Below are positions 47,231-58,660 of a DNA stretch of 64,000 bases, piece after piece. Position numbers and translations under genes: made by a program. This stretch comes from Pleurotus ostreatus/Saccharomyces cerevisiae fusant (lineage: Eukaryota; Opisthokonta): assembly GCA_024196135.1 (NCBI GenBank), contig JAMQCK010000083.1, forward strand, positions 1 to 64,000, given 5' to 3'. The notes below the pieces were generated by a model. It was not told where the DNA came from. It saw only the letters and a list, made by a program, of their open reading frames with translations, and searched no databases. Position 1 is the stretch's first letter. Each line of letters starts with the position of its first letter.

Positions 47231-48452
47231 CTAGAAGACGGGCTCGTCAGTTGCCTCGCTCTCAAGGCGCGTTAGAAGGTTGAACTCACGTTCATGTACT
47301 GTAGTATGATCAATAATCAGCATTCGTATACGGTGCGTGACAGATCTCCTCACCAACAGGTCCTTGTCCTGGAACGTCGACGCCGTGAACTCCGCCTCTT
47401 CCTTGCCGATGAGCGTCTTCGGTATCCCATTCGCCGCAGCCGCCTCCGCCAAGAGCTGCACCTGGCATACCCTCTCCAGCACACCAAAGCAAAAGACAGC
47501 CTCGTCCACCGTGTCGCCGACTTGCAATCGCGTCAGCATCTCCCGCACTCAAGCGACGTGGCGCACGCACTCGTCAACAGTCCATGATTCTGCAGGATAC
47601 ACGTCCTATGCTTCGGTGCGAGCGCCTTCGCGATGTTCTCGCCCTCCTTCCGCGCGAAGACGACGCCGCCAAAGTTCGGGTACACGCTGTTGTTCTCGTA
47701 GAAGACGCACGCGTCCTGCGTGAGCGGCTCGACGGGGCGCCCGAAGACGGACCAGGCCTTGCCGTGGATGGTGTGGCAGTGGGCGATGGCGCGCGCGTCT
47801 GGGCGGGCTTTGTGGATGCAGGAATCTGGGTGGAGAGTGTTAGAGGAGGTTGGCATGGGCGTGGGTGGGAGGGGACTGACGGATGAAGAAGCCGGCGATG
47901 TTGATGGGGTATTGCGCGCCATGCTCCGTGACATAGCCGTCTGGGGATACGAGTACGAGCTTCGATTTCTGCAGAGAGAATCAATAACCGCATGTTTCCC
48001 AGCCAGTCTAGAGCCGTACCGTAACCGAGGAGAAGTGCACGCCGAATGGATTCATCCTGCACCATGTCAGCCTCGATTGTTCTGAGAGAAGTGCGGTGGC
48101 AATCGCACCAGTAATGATCTGGAAGGACCGAGTCCTTGACGGTGATATGACCAGTGACACCCTCGCCGTAGCCCTTCTTGCCCATGAAGCGCAGCGCTCC
48201 AGCCAGGTGTGCCTACACGGTCTCGTATGAGCGCCCAGACATCACAATCTCTGACGCGCTGCACACCTTGATCCAATCCCGTTCCTCGTATGGATCCTCG
48301 AACTTGGGGATGCGCTGGTCCATAGTGATCGTTCCCGCCTTGTTCCCTCGCCAGGTGCGGTCGATCGGGTCCTTCTTGAGGTTCTTCACATTCTGGCCGC
48401 TCTTCGTGGTCGCCGAGTCGGTGCCGTTGGGAGCAGTAGCGGTGGGAGCCAT
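47231..48452 (-). CDS. Class II aldolase/adducin-family protein (Mug14-like)
   Basis: A start at MAPTATAPNGTDS and at least five introns give about 290 residues. Family blocks in order are KFEDPYEERDWIKAHLAGAL, KGYGEGVTGHITVKDSVLPD, WMNPFGVHFSS, KSKLVLVSPDGYVTEHG, IAHCHTIHGKAWS (the zinc-binding H-x-H of class II aldolases), LTQDACVFYENN and ILQNHGLLT followed by GDTVDEAV. Fungal relatives (fission yeast Mug14 group) keep the metal-binding His residues; the substrate is unknown, and catalysis on a phosphorylated or carboxylated sugar-type substrate is plausible. A TAG near 48.22 kb lies inside a 57-nt intron (WIK/gtgtgc...gtgtag/AHLAG) and is not a premature stop. The last intron/exon border is ambiguous: either YMNVSSTF or a frame ending LESEATDEPVF. 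Confidence 0.85.
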
Positions 48453-49170
48453 GATTTTCCAGCAAGAGAGCAAAGTAGTCGCGCTCACGTAACCGCAGCG
48501 AGGGCGGAAGAGCGTCCCTGCCGAACACCGACGACTATATAGCCAGTTGGCTATATCGGATGCCGAGTCGATACTCGGTTGGAGAAGACCACTGTGTATG
48601 GCAATTATGAGACCTCGGGACCAAGAGGCGCCCATTTCCGCCGACTTGGAAGGCCCGTTGAAGGGCTATATGCAGAGGCCGCTGTTCGGCCATCGGCGCT
48701 GGAGCGAGGAAGAGTGCACTGGGTCCGAAAGGTTGGCGAGCGACGTAATGAGACCGTCTTTGTCTATACAAGTTCCTGGTCAGGAGGAGCGCTTGGGGAA
48801 AGCTATCAATTCAAAGCGCGTTAGAAGGGCGCGGAGCGATACAAGGCATCGCTGGCTATTCTCGTCCGCTTCCCATGGCTATCACGGCTTCATGAAGCCG
48901 GTCGACGGCACGAAATTCGAGAGTTCCGTCGTGAGGCCTCATGTGTTGACTATCCAGAGCGCTAGTTCAGGACGCGCTGATGCTGCAAGGGGGCTGATGA
49001 GCCTCGGCTGGTAGCAGGTGGGAGTTCGGAGCAGAAATCAATAATTACCGAAATGGTAAGTGTTGGATCAAGATCACGTGGTGGACCTACAACTGCGATC
49101 AGCAACGTCATCCCGCGCTTGTTACTGACCCTCTCACTGCTATAGTACATTGAACCTATGAGATATACTC
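48453..49170. other. Intergenic, no gene seen
   Basis: Spacer between two minus-strand genes: the promoter of the aldolase-family gene and the 3' flank of malic enzyme. Plus-strand frames here are uninterrupted for 80-150 codons, but with no start context or family resemblance. Confidence 0.45.
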
Positions 49171-51429
49171 CTACGTCTCACCCTCCGGATCATAAATATA
49201 CTCCCCATACACCGGCTGCCACCTCTTCTCCTCCGCCCTCTTCCTCACCTCCTCCTTCGCCCACCCCACCCCCGCCGTCCCCTCCTCCACCGCCTGCTCC
49301 GCCACCGCCACGCCCACCTCAAAGTTCACATCCGGCGCGTCGCCAAAGTCGGGCAGCAGCGCGTCGTCGGGGTCGGCGAGGGCGGGCGAGAGCGCGGCGA
49401 GGCGCTGCGCGCCGGCGATGATCATGGTGTCGGTGACGCGCTTCGATTTGGCGAGCATGGCGCCGAAGCCGAGGCCGGGGTAGACGAGGGCGTTGTTGCA
49501 TTCGGCGATGCTGGGGGGAGAGGGGGCGGTTGTGAGCAAGGGGTGAATGGGATAGGGCCGAGGGAAAATAGTGAAGGGAGACAACGACGCACTTATAATC
49601 CTTCCCACTCGGCATCTTCGCCGGCGGGAACGGGCTCCCCGTCGCCAACAGCGCCTTCCCCCCAGTCCACTCATTCGCATCATGCGGATGCACCTCGACC
49701 AGCCGGCTCGGGTTCGACAAGGGGAAGATAATTGGCCGCTCGACATGCTTTGCCATCTCCTGGATGACCTCCTTGGTGAACGCACCCGCGTGCGTCGAGG
49801 TGCCAATGAGGACCGTCGGATGCACGCGCCGCACGACGTCGAGGAGACCGATTGTCGCGTCCGCGTCCGGGTTCCACTCTTCCTCGGCGCGCGCGAACTC
49901 GGCCTGGTCTTCCCGGACGCGCTCGGCGGCGAGACCTTTGCGGACGAGGCCATAGCGGTCGAGGAGGTAGAAGCGGGAGGTGGCCTCCTCCTTCGAGATA
50001 CCGTCCGTGGTAATCATGGCGTCGCGCAGCTGGCGCGCGATACCGAGGCCGGCGGAGCCCGCGCCATAGATGATGACCTTCTGGTCGCCTAGTTTGGTCT
50101 TCGCGACGCCGACGGCTGCCATTAAGGTGGCGAGGGTGACCGCGCCGGTTCCCTGGCTGTATACAAAGTCCTCAGCGACTACGATAAAATCGATAGAGAG
50201 TAAGGCGTACATATCATCATTGAACACGGCGTGCGTATCCCTGTAGCGCGCGAGGAGTCGGTTGGCGTTCGTGACGCCAAAGTCTTCGAAGTGCAGTAGG
50301 CAATGCGGCAGATGCTTACGCACGAGCTGCACGAAGCTATCGAATCCCTATCAGCTGGTACTCCCTTTTCAGAGACCCTGCGATACTGACCTCTCCAAAA
50401 AGTCATCATACTCTTTCCCGCGGACGCGTTCATGCGGCCATCCCTAGCACGACCTCAGTACTGACGCGTCGAATAGATCAATACCAGAGCAGACGTACAA
50501 CGTAGAGCTTATCGTGCAGCAACTCCTCGTTGTCCGTCCCAACGTCAAGGGTGACGGCAAGGCACTTCGCAGGATCGATGCCACCTATCAGGCTAGAAGG
50601 GTTGAGAATACGCGAATATGGGCTCAAGAAGGAGGCGAGGAAGAGAGGGTATGGCAGAACGCGCTCACGTGTATATGGCTGACTTGGCAGCCGAGATCTG
50701 CTTCCGTGGTTAGGTGAAGGGCGCATATAGGCAGTCTGTGGACGTACTCCGATGCCCTAAGGAGCGGGAAGTGGAAAGATGGTCAATTTCACGCGTTGTG
50801 AGCGTTTCTGAGAGATGGACGCACTCCGACACCTGCATAGAGTAGGTCAAGACGCGCCCGGAATAGGCTACAGACGCGACGTACCTTGATCGCCAATGCC
50901 TAGGATCGCCTCTGCGTCCGAGCAGACAATCAAGTCAATATCCCTCCCCTTGACCTGCTCGAGGAAGTCGTCCTCCATCGCGTCTCGGTGAGGGTACGTC
51001 AGAAACAATCCCTCACTCCTCCGAAACAAGTGCGAGTACTGCGAGATCGCCTCTGCCTGCAAACGCGCGTCAGCCTTCCCCTCCCGTTGCTAGCCACGCA
51101 CTCTTACTCACCTCCGTCGGCGTATATATAATCGGCACCAGCTCATGCAGATGCTTGCCGATCAGACTGTAGTACAGCACCCAGTTCTGCGCCTTCATAC
51201 TCTGCAGAAACGAATTCTTTCCAATATCACTCCTCCCCTGCAGCTGATCATACGCCCTCTCAACCTGCTCCTCGACCGTATTCACGCGATACGGCAGGCG
51301 CCCCGTCAGCCCAAACGCGTGCCGTTCCTCCGTCGTGAACGCCGTGCCCTTGTTCCATCGCGGGGAAGTGAGGAGCGCGTCGCCGCGGAGGGCGACGCGG
51401 AAGACCTGCTTCTGTTTGTCGGCGGCCAT
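49171..51429 (-). CDS. Malic enzyme
   Basis: The enzyme oxidatively decarboxylates malate to pyruvate with reduction of NAD or NADP. Blocks in order: TGRLPYRVNTVEEQVERAY, VLYYSLIGKHLHELVPIIYT, LTYPHRDAMEDDFLEQ, DIDLIVCSDAEAILGIGDQG, GGIDPAKCLAVTLDVGTDNE, HFEDFGVTNANRLLARYRD, FNDDIQGTGAVTLATLM, the dinucleotide fold IIYGAGSAGLGIARQL, FPLSNPSRLVEVHPHDANEW and ECNNALVYPGLGFGAMLA. The conserved GDQGVGGIGIS loop is assembled from four exons, two of them microexons of 8 nt (50825-50832) and 9 nt (50748-50756), between introns of 52, 68 and 50 nt. A 54-nt in-frame intron interrupts FNDD/IQGTG. No clear mitochondrial presequence follows MAADKQKQVFRVALRG, so a cytosolic form is likely. NAD or NADP preference cannot be read safely. 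Confidence 0.95.
50748..50832 (-). other. Two microexons (8 and 9 nt) of malic enzyme
   Basis: GTGTCGGA (50825-50832) and GGCATCGGA (50748-50756) are each flanked by AG acceptors and GTGCGT or GTACGT donors. Joined after GATCAAG they give G-D-Q-G-V-G-G-I-G and then ISAAK, exactly the invariant loop of malic enzymes. Without them the motif would be missing. Confidence 0.85.
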
Positions 51430-52271
51430 TGATCAGTGGGCGATGGTGGGAGACAAGGGAGAAGGCGCATACACGCAGAAGCGGGGGACCGCGTCAGGCG
51501 GGCGCCCGATGGGCCTCTGTCAGTGTCAGTGACATGACATCACGGCCGGAGGACGGAAGCATTCCGGAAAAGGAAGGCATTGTTGTCGGAGAATGCAACA
51601 CGAACAAACAGCAGACGGCGACTCTGCAGCGTTCGTCAAGAAAAGGAATGTATAGTTCCTCTGCTCTTGTGAATATCGTGAATGGCTAGACTCGACGAAG
51701 GCTTGCCGCCTTCGCCTCGGTCATCCATGCGCCCATGCGTCAGCGTCGCGGTATTCCCTCACAACTGAGTTAGACAGCATGATGTTGGGAGTCAGCGAAT
51801 CCAACCAGGGTACAGCAATTCCCTATATCACCCAAGTTGGCGCTCCCGCGAGTATGTCGGTACTGCATTATCACACAATCCCGAAAGGACAGGTCGATGA
51901 CTGCCGAAGACATGTTGGCAGTATTGATGAAGACTGGCCACTTTCGAAGCGCGAACTACGGTCGAATCGTGTCGGAAAGTACTGCGCAGCGCGCCATCTA
52001 TCTGGCTCGTAGTACAAGAAACGCTTCGGATACACGGCGAGTACACCGAGTACACATTCAGCGGGCTACGCGGCGCGGGCACAGGCGGCAACTGCTAACG
52101 CGCGTATCAGCCAACGTTCGCTGGCCAGAGAGCAAAGAGATACGAGAGGGTAACGTTACGATACGGTCGAGCTCGTTGACTGTCAGTACTTCCGCGGAGG
52201 GCGGCGGTAGAGAGGCGAGAAACGGCATCCCGAGATGGTGTTGGTGCAGTGAACTTGCTGAATCACTTATC

Positions 52272-52334
52272 GTGAGCAGTGAATGGCTGGTTGTGAGCAG
52301 CGAATGGCTAGTCGTGCACAGTGAATGACTGAGC
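52272..52334. repeat. Three 21-nt tandem units
   Basis: Three adjoining 21-nt units share the pattern GTGnnCAGnGAATGnCT with 3-6 differences. Weaker units continue on the right for another 60-80 nt (GCTGAACGCCC, GAGTGGCTGGACGCG). Read on the complementary strand they resemble units of the 13.3-kb array. Confidence 0.7.
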
Positions 52335-54096
52335 GGGCTCAAACGGCTGAACGCCCTCCCTGAGTGGCTGGACGCGCTCCAGATAGCTGAAAGGGTTCTC
52401 GACATCATCAGACGGCGTGGAGAACTTGACTTGATGATGTGCATGCCCGCACGAGTACCTGCCTAATGGCGACAGCGCGTCGGAGACAAAGGGAGTGCGG
52501 TGAACGGAAAGGTGAAAGGTGGCGGCGGCCTGTCAAGATAGATGTTAAGCATGCCGTGGAGGTTATCAGCGGTGGGCGCCTGTAGATCAGTATGTGCGAG
52601 CTGTGGATCAGTGGTGCACGGACTGAATCAGTCGAGGGCGAGCTGTGTATCAGTGAGGGGTCAGTGGCAGAAATAGGCTGCCAAGGGCGCCTGCGGTACG
52701 CTGAGGCGTCGACGGGAGGGTACTGCGTTGAAGGGAAAACGTCACTGCGCAGCGAACACCAGGAGTAACCGCGAGATAGCAGGGATGCGCGTCTTTACCT
52801 GCCCTAGATACAGTCGCGGGCTGCGCTGGGGATATGGGAGCTCGGTGATGTGGATGGTGGCTGGGTGGAGTCGGTGGACGATTGAGTCGAATCAAGTCGG
52901 TCAAGGCATGCCACCGAACGGATGACGGGAGAGGGTGCGGGATGGCGAACGAATGAGAGGTAGTATAGGCCCGATGTTCGAGGAGCGGGCTGGTTGCGGA
53001 GGAAGTGAGGGTGGTCATAGAAGGCACATTGAACATGGCTTATTGTGAATGAAGAAAATTGGGCGCGAGTAAATAAGAGCTGAGGATAGCTGTTACTGCG
53101 AGCGATGACTATCATCAAGCTAGCGCTTTAATGTAAGTTAATCACCAGAGTTTTGAAGCGTGTGAGGAGGAAAAACATGAGTTACGTTGCCAGTACGGGG
53201 GGTCCTTCTGTCGACTAAGTCTGAAGGCGTGCTTGACAATTGAGAGGGGCGTTGGTCTGCGGAGACGTGAAGGACAGTAAAGACGTTGTCGCCGCATGAA
53301 GTGTCTGTCATTAATTTTCAAGCGATTGTCGGCGAGGGCCTCAAGGCCAGCGTCCCGATGGTTGGGGCAGGAGGCCTCCGTTCAGAAGTTGACTGATCTC
53401 GTCAGTCCAGTAGCCCCGATGCAGACGGCCGCTGTCGGTCACATTGAGGAAGACGAGTAGGACTGAGGTCATAGAGGTAGACAGTCTTCAGACGCGGGCT
53501 TGGCGAGCAATCTATCGCCGCGAGTCGAGCTGGATTGGCGCGCTGGCCGCCCCGAAGTCATTCTGTATGCCGAGATGACGCCTGTATACCGAGGAACGCA
53601 GCTAAGAGCGAGCACTAGAAATTCGACAGGTCATTTTAGAGTGTGATCAGGGGCGAGCGGGCGATGGTGTCCGCTGCCTGTCCGGGACGATGATGGTAGG
53701 CGCCAAAGGCCATCGAAATCGACGCGGAATGTCCGGACTCGGCGTTTGCCGAACGCCACAAGATATTCCCTCCGAGAGCTCGTGACAGTCCAGAGCGAAA
53801 TTCCTCCTTTGTTGTTCCGCCAGTCGTCCTTCTTGCTTCCCCCCACCATCCAGGTTGAAGTTCGCTCGACAGAGAATCCCAAGCTCGCCCTCCGCCGGAC
53901 CCCGAGTGCTCAGCAAAACACGATCGGCGCACCGGTGATTGCCGCAGCGCAGATTAGATCTCATCAGGTCCGTTCAGGACACGACTCATAGCACTCCCGC
54001 CCGCCACCGCCTCCCTCGAGACGAACCAGGCCAGACACGCGGTACGTAACCCTGCCGGGCTCATGCGGACGTCGCGTCCCCGACGAACGCTTACGC

Positions 54097-54157
54097 CGGG
54101 CCCAAACAGATCCAATCAAAATACCTCCTCTTTACCGCAAATGTCGGGCCCAAACAG
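54097..54157. repeat. 13-bp direct repeat in DAHP synthase promoter
   Basis: CGGGCCCAAACAG occurs perfectly at 54097-54109 and 54145-54157, about 100-160 nt before the start codon. The core GGGCCC is palindromic. It could be a transcription-factor site, but I know no factor for it. Confidence 0.55.
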
Positions 54158-54163
54158 CCAGCC

Positions 54164-54169
54164 TATAAG
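54164..54169 (+). promoter_or_regulatory. TATA-like element, DAHP synthase
   Basis: CTATAAGTAA lies 86-91 nt upstream of the start codon, directly after the second 13-bp repeat, and is a reasonable core promoter position. Confidence 0.45.
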
Positions 54170-54254
54170 TAACTGCCCGACGTGTCTCTTCGGTGCACAC
54201 TCTGCTCGGACATCCCCTCACTCGGAACACTCGACACCTACCACTACTAGCAAC

Positions 54255-56075
54255 ATGTCTTCGTCGTCGAGCAACAGTGACTGGTCCCCCTCGTCGTGGA
54301 GGACTAAGCCGATCGCGCAGGTGCGTGTGCGAGGTTATGGCGGAGTTCCCCCGCTGACTGTACTCTCAGGACGTCGTCTACCCCGACCAAGATCATTTGG
54401 ACAACGTCTTGAAGAAGGTCGCCAAGCTCCCCCCTCTCGTCACTCCCGGAGAGGTGCGCGCGATCGACGTCCTTCCCCTTGACGAATGACTCACCCACGT
54501 GCTAGATCGAGCGCCTACGCTACCAGCTTGGCAAGGTTCAGCAGAACGAAGCCTTCCTCCTCCACGCTGGTGACTGCGCCGAGAGCTTCGATGCCTGCAA
54601 CCAAGAAGCCATCGCGCACAAGCTCGGTCTCATTCTTTCGTTCTCCCTCATTCTCGTCTGGGGTTCTCGCATGCCGGTTGTATGTACACACCGCTCATCT
54701 GACAACAGCATTCGCTTACGCAGTGTCTGCAGGTCCGCATTGGCCGCATCGCAGGACAGTACGCGAAGCCGCGCAGCAGCGCTACCGAGAAGATCGGCGA
54801 TCGGGAAGTCGTCAGCTTCAGGTATGCAGTTGGTGTCCGCTTGCACCGCTAGCGCTGCTCACATCCGGTCGTAGGGGTGACAACGTCAACGGCCTCGACC
54901 CCGACGATCGTACGCCCAACCCCGAGCGTCTCCTCAGCGCCTACTTCCACTCCAGCACCACTCTCAACTACCTCCGCGGTCTCCTCTCCTCCGGTTTCGC
55001 CTCCCTCCACCTCAATCAGCCGCGCGACTGGTCCCTCGGGCACGTGCAGAGCCCCGCTCTCCGCCAAGAGTTTGAAAACATCCTCGACGGCCTCTCTGAT
55101 GCGCTCGAGTTCAGCCGCACCATCGGCCACGACAGTAGCAAGTCCTTCGAGCACGGCGGCGGGCACGACCCGCTCGGCGAGGTCGACCTCTACACCTCGC
55201 ACGAGGGGCTCATGCTCCCCTACGAGGAGGCGTTGACGCGCGAGTTCCCCGTCCCCTCGGGCGCGCATGTCCCGTCGGGCAAGCCTCTCGGCAAGGCGCA
55301 CTACAACACCTCCGCCCACTTCCTGTGGATTGGCGACCGCACGCGGCAGCTCACGCATGCGCACGTCGAGTACTTCCGCGGCATCCGCAACCCGATTGGG
55401 TGCAAGGTCGGCCCGTCGATGCAGGGTGAGGAGCTCGTGCGCTTGCTGGATATCGTGAACCCGGACAAGGAGTTGGGACGGGTGACGCTCATCACCCGTT
55501 ACGGCGCGGCGAAGGTCGAGGAGTTCTTGCCTGGCCACATCGCGGCGGTGAAGGCTTCGGGGCACCCCGTCGCCTGGGTGTGCGACCCCATGCACGGCAA
55601 GTGAGTACAGCGACTGATTCCGACTGAGAGCCTTCACTAAAATCAATCCAGCACCCACACCTCCGCCTCCGGCCTCAAGACGCGCAGCTTCGGGACCATC
55701 ATCTCCGAGCTCACCTCCTGCATCCGCATCCACGCGGAGAACAACTCCCGCCTCGGCGGCGTCTCCCTCGAGTTCACCGGCGAGCTCGACGACAAGGGCT
55801 TCTCCGTCACCGAGTGCGTCGGCGGCTCCATGGAGCTCTGCGAGTCGAACCTGCCGCTGCGCTACCAGTCCTTCTGCGATCCGCGCCTCAACTTCGAGCA
55901 GTCGCTCGACCTCGCGTTCCTCATCTCGAACCACTACAAGCAGGAGCGGCGCGCGCGCCGCAGGGGGAAGAAGAACGCGTACGAGGAGGACACGCTGTAC
56001 TCGGCGCTAGGCGGGATCCAGAGCCGCTCTGGTTCCAGGATCGCGTCGCGCGCGGGCACGCCGCCCAAGGCCTAA
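54255..56075 (+). CDS. DAHP synthase, class II (plant/bacterial type)
   Basis: First enzyme of the shikimate pathway: phosphoenolpyruvate plus erythrose-4-phosphate gives DAHP. Exons from MSSSSSNSDWSPSSWRTKPI give roughly 470-480 residues. Signatures are KVAKLPPLVTPGE, LHAGDCAESFDACNQEAI, VRIGRIAGQYAKPRS, GDNVNGLDPDDRTPNPERLL, YTSHEGLMLPYEEALTRE, HFLWIGDRTRQLTHAHVEY, GIRNPIGCKVGPSM, WVCDPMHGNTHT and GGVSLEFTGELDDKGFSVTE, with the metal-binding Cys, His, Glu and Asp residues of the type II family in place. It is unrelated in sequence to yeast Aro3/Aro4 (type I); many basidiomycetes carry type II enzymes. A TGACTC word, the core of the Gcn4/Cpc1 site, lies in the second intron at about 54487. 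A basic, Ser-rich tail follows the catalytic domain. Confidence 0.95.
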
Positions 56076-56568
56076 AGCCGCATTCAGGCGATGCGGAGAT
56101 CTGTGGACCGTCGGTGTTGGAGATGGATGATGGTGTGGTGGCCATAGGGTCAGAGCCAAAAGTCGAATGCGACACTTGGGATCTAAGTATTACTGTAAAA
56201 GCTATAAGTAAACCGGCAGTCAGCTATGCTATCTCGTATTTATGCACGTTTGTAATAGTACACGCATCTAGAATGGCATCTATATATTCTGCCTACCTCT
56301 TGAAAGCTAGGATGGAGATGGCGCGGCGTCAGCTCGGCCACGCGCGGTCCATACACGCCTTGACCCTCGCCCTGTTGATCACGCCGTACATGCCGCGATC
56401 GAGTACGCCGCTGGTCTGTCAGTCACCGGTGTATACACTGCCGAGATGGGCGCGGCAAGTCTTCAAGGCATAGCGCGCTTGCGGCATCCCTCAGCGCTAA
56501 AAGCCCCTTCGCAAGCCATCTCTCCCGCGTAAAATCCACAGACAAGAAAGAGCCTTCCAATGAATTTG
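56076..56568. other. Convergent spacer, no gene
   Basis: 3' flanks of DAHP synthase (+) and family gene B (-). AT-rich words near 56.18-56.29 kb probably serve as 3' end signals. No coding exon seen. Confidence 0.45.
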
Positions 56569-58090
56569 CTATACACTATCTCCACCACTGATACTAGGGT
56601 CCACAGCCAGCGTCCACCGCGGCATGACCTCCCCATCGAACAGACGCCGCACCGCCGCGTCCGCGCTTGGCAACTTGAGCGTGAACTCACACTTGCGCGG
56701 CACGATGCCCAAAAAGGTCGGGACACGCTGCGCGGTGATGATCAGTCTCTCCGGCCACTTGAGCTTGCGTCGTTGCGTGGGCGAGAGAGGCTCCTCGAGC
56801 ACATTGTCGCTCAGAAGCGTGCGCACGCTCAGTTTGTTGAGTCGGTGCGCTCTGGGTTGCGAGAGAATCCAGATCACGTCTGCCTCGGATATCTTGCCGG
56901 TGAGCAAGAGCTTCTGCACGGAATGCAGCGGGAAAGCGCTTAGGCGCGCGATGAGGTTGTCAGCGCCACCATGGAAAAGGAGACAAAGGCGTTGCAGTCC
57001 CGTGAAACACCGCTGGAAATCTGAGTATGGGGCGTCGAAGGAATTGGCCTCGATATCCATCTCGTCCTCGAAGCGCACGGTCACGGTCCGGAAGCTGGGA
57101 AGCAGGTGCGTGAGGTGGCCGAGGACGGCCCGGAAGGCGTCCTGGCCGTGGAAGATGCCCCCGCGGACGATAGTGTGGCGGAGGACGATGCTCAACTCCT
57201 TGAAGTAGAACGAGGGTTTGTGGAAGAGCGGCGGCGGGGTATCGAAGGCGTCTGCAATCTTCTCGTCGCAAGTCGTATTCGCGTTGGCCAGCGGGTGCTG
57301 GCGTGCGTTGTTGGCCAGCGCGTTCATGTACTCTTCGAAGGTCTTGTAGCGTTTGCTCTGGTGAGGACCGACGGCGAGGGCGAGGTAGATCGACGCTTTC
57401 GACCGGAGTTCACTTTTGATGCGGACGTGCGTGAGGCTTGGGGTTGGGGAACTAGAGGCGTCGTTGTCGGCTGTCAGGTTCGGCGTGTTGTGGTAGCTCT
57501 TGGGTCTGATGTTCAAAGGAGCGACGTTGCGTGCCAGAACGTCTGCATAAGCAGAGTCGGAGATCTCTGGCACGGGGAAGGTGATTTCCTGCGGAAACTC
57601 CGGTTCCGGAAAGGTAATGTCAGGTTGCGAGTCGACGGAGCCCTCGCTCGAGGGTGCCACATTAGAATCACGATGCGGCATGGGAAAGGAAGGAGAGTGG
57701 GAAGACGATCGCGAGGAGTTAAACATCGCATCTGGGCTGATTTGGCTACGCTGGACCACAAAAGAAGGCAGCTGGCCCAACGCATAGAGCTGGTCCAAGA
57801 TATGTTGCGGCATTTGTGGCACGCTGGCGTGGGCGGGGCCATTGCGGGGTTGGGGCCGAGGTCCAGAGTGTGAGAGCGAGCGAATGCGAGTGCGCATTCG
57901 ACTGTAAATCCCGCGGCGCTCGGGCGATCCTGTCGCCTGCGCGTATGTTGGGGGAGGGGATTCGGGAGGTGGGTCCAGGTCGGTGGTATAAGTGGCGTTG
58001 TATGGCACTGAAGAAGAGGTGAGGTCAGTCAGGTTTCACGCAAAGAGAGTGAAGTGACGCACTGGTAGTCGCGTCCACAGAGCCCTGCAT
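56569..58090 (-). CDS. Hypothetical protein, member B of the three-gene local family
   Basis: A short first exon (58090-58063, MQGSVDATT) is joined across a 55-nt intron to a 1,439-nt exon, giving 488 residues; the exon junction itself creates the codon for Met before PYNATYTTDL. The N-terminal 190 residues are Pro/Ser-rich with a PPPTYAQATG motif (PY-like). The C-terminal part has YFKELSIVLRHTIVRGGIFH, AFRAVLGHLTHLLPSFRTVT and FDAPYSDFQRCFTGLQRLCL, and ends near MPRWTLAVD. These blocks correspond in order to members A (4.8 kb) and C (58.7 kb). Leu-spacing suggests a repeat or F-box-derived fold, but I recognise no domain. Confidence 0.7.
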
Positions 58091-58660
58091 CCTCGGTCGT
58101 CGCACTGGTGGTCGTCAGAGACAAGGTATATGAGGCGTTGGTCGGTTTTGATGGTGGGTGCCGTCGTGGGAATGGCCACTGCGGGCTCTTTGTTGTCGAT
58201 GTCATTCATGAATGGGGAGCGACATGCATGGACAAAAGCAGGTCAGTGGTCCGCGACAGTGATATGAAGAGAATCGACATCCTCGAGAATGTTTTCCCTG
58301 AGCGAGGCAGACGCTAAATCGAGGAGGCTCCTCAAAGTCGATGGTGTCTTCAGCACTCGGCCGCGGATGTGTCGCTTGATCACGCATATCCAAAGTGAAT
58401 TGGATGACTAGGCAGAGGGTAGATGAGAACAGCTACACCACTAGGACCGATGCAGTGATTGATGGTTCAGGACAAGGAGCGGCGCCACGTCTGAGTCCGG
58501 ACCTCGTGCAACGGCCCGGCGGTCCGCAGCTCTATCATGAAGGCTTCAGTCCGGGCGTCAGTGCTATCCGTGGTCATAACATATCGTGATGGAAGAGTGT
58601 ACAAGCTATAGTAGAAGGTATTGTCGTCGACAGAAAATGGTCGACATCTAGGCTTCTGCC
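58091..58660. other. Intergenic, no gene seen
   Basis: Between family genes B and C on the minus strand. Short frames only. Confidence 0.45.

Larger units (their letters stand above)
51430..54254. other. 2.8-kb gene-poor tract
   Basis: No gene could be assembled. The left end is the malic enzyme promoter side and the right end the DAHP synthase promoter. The middle (about 51.8-53.6 kb) is full of short, imperfect repeats with words such as GTGGATCAGTGG and GAGCTGTG, including the clear 21-nt triplet listed separately. Its texture resembles the 13-14.5 kb tract. Confidence 0.5.

Noticed and set aside
48210..48225. In-frame TAG suggesting a broken aldolase-family gene
   Set aside because: The TAG is the acceptor of a 57-nt intron; splicing restores the expected WIK-AHLAGAL sequence.
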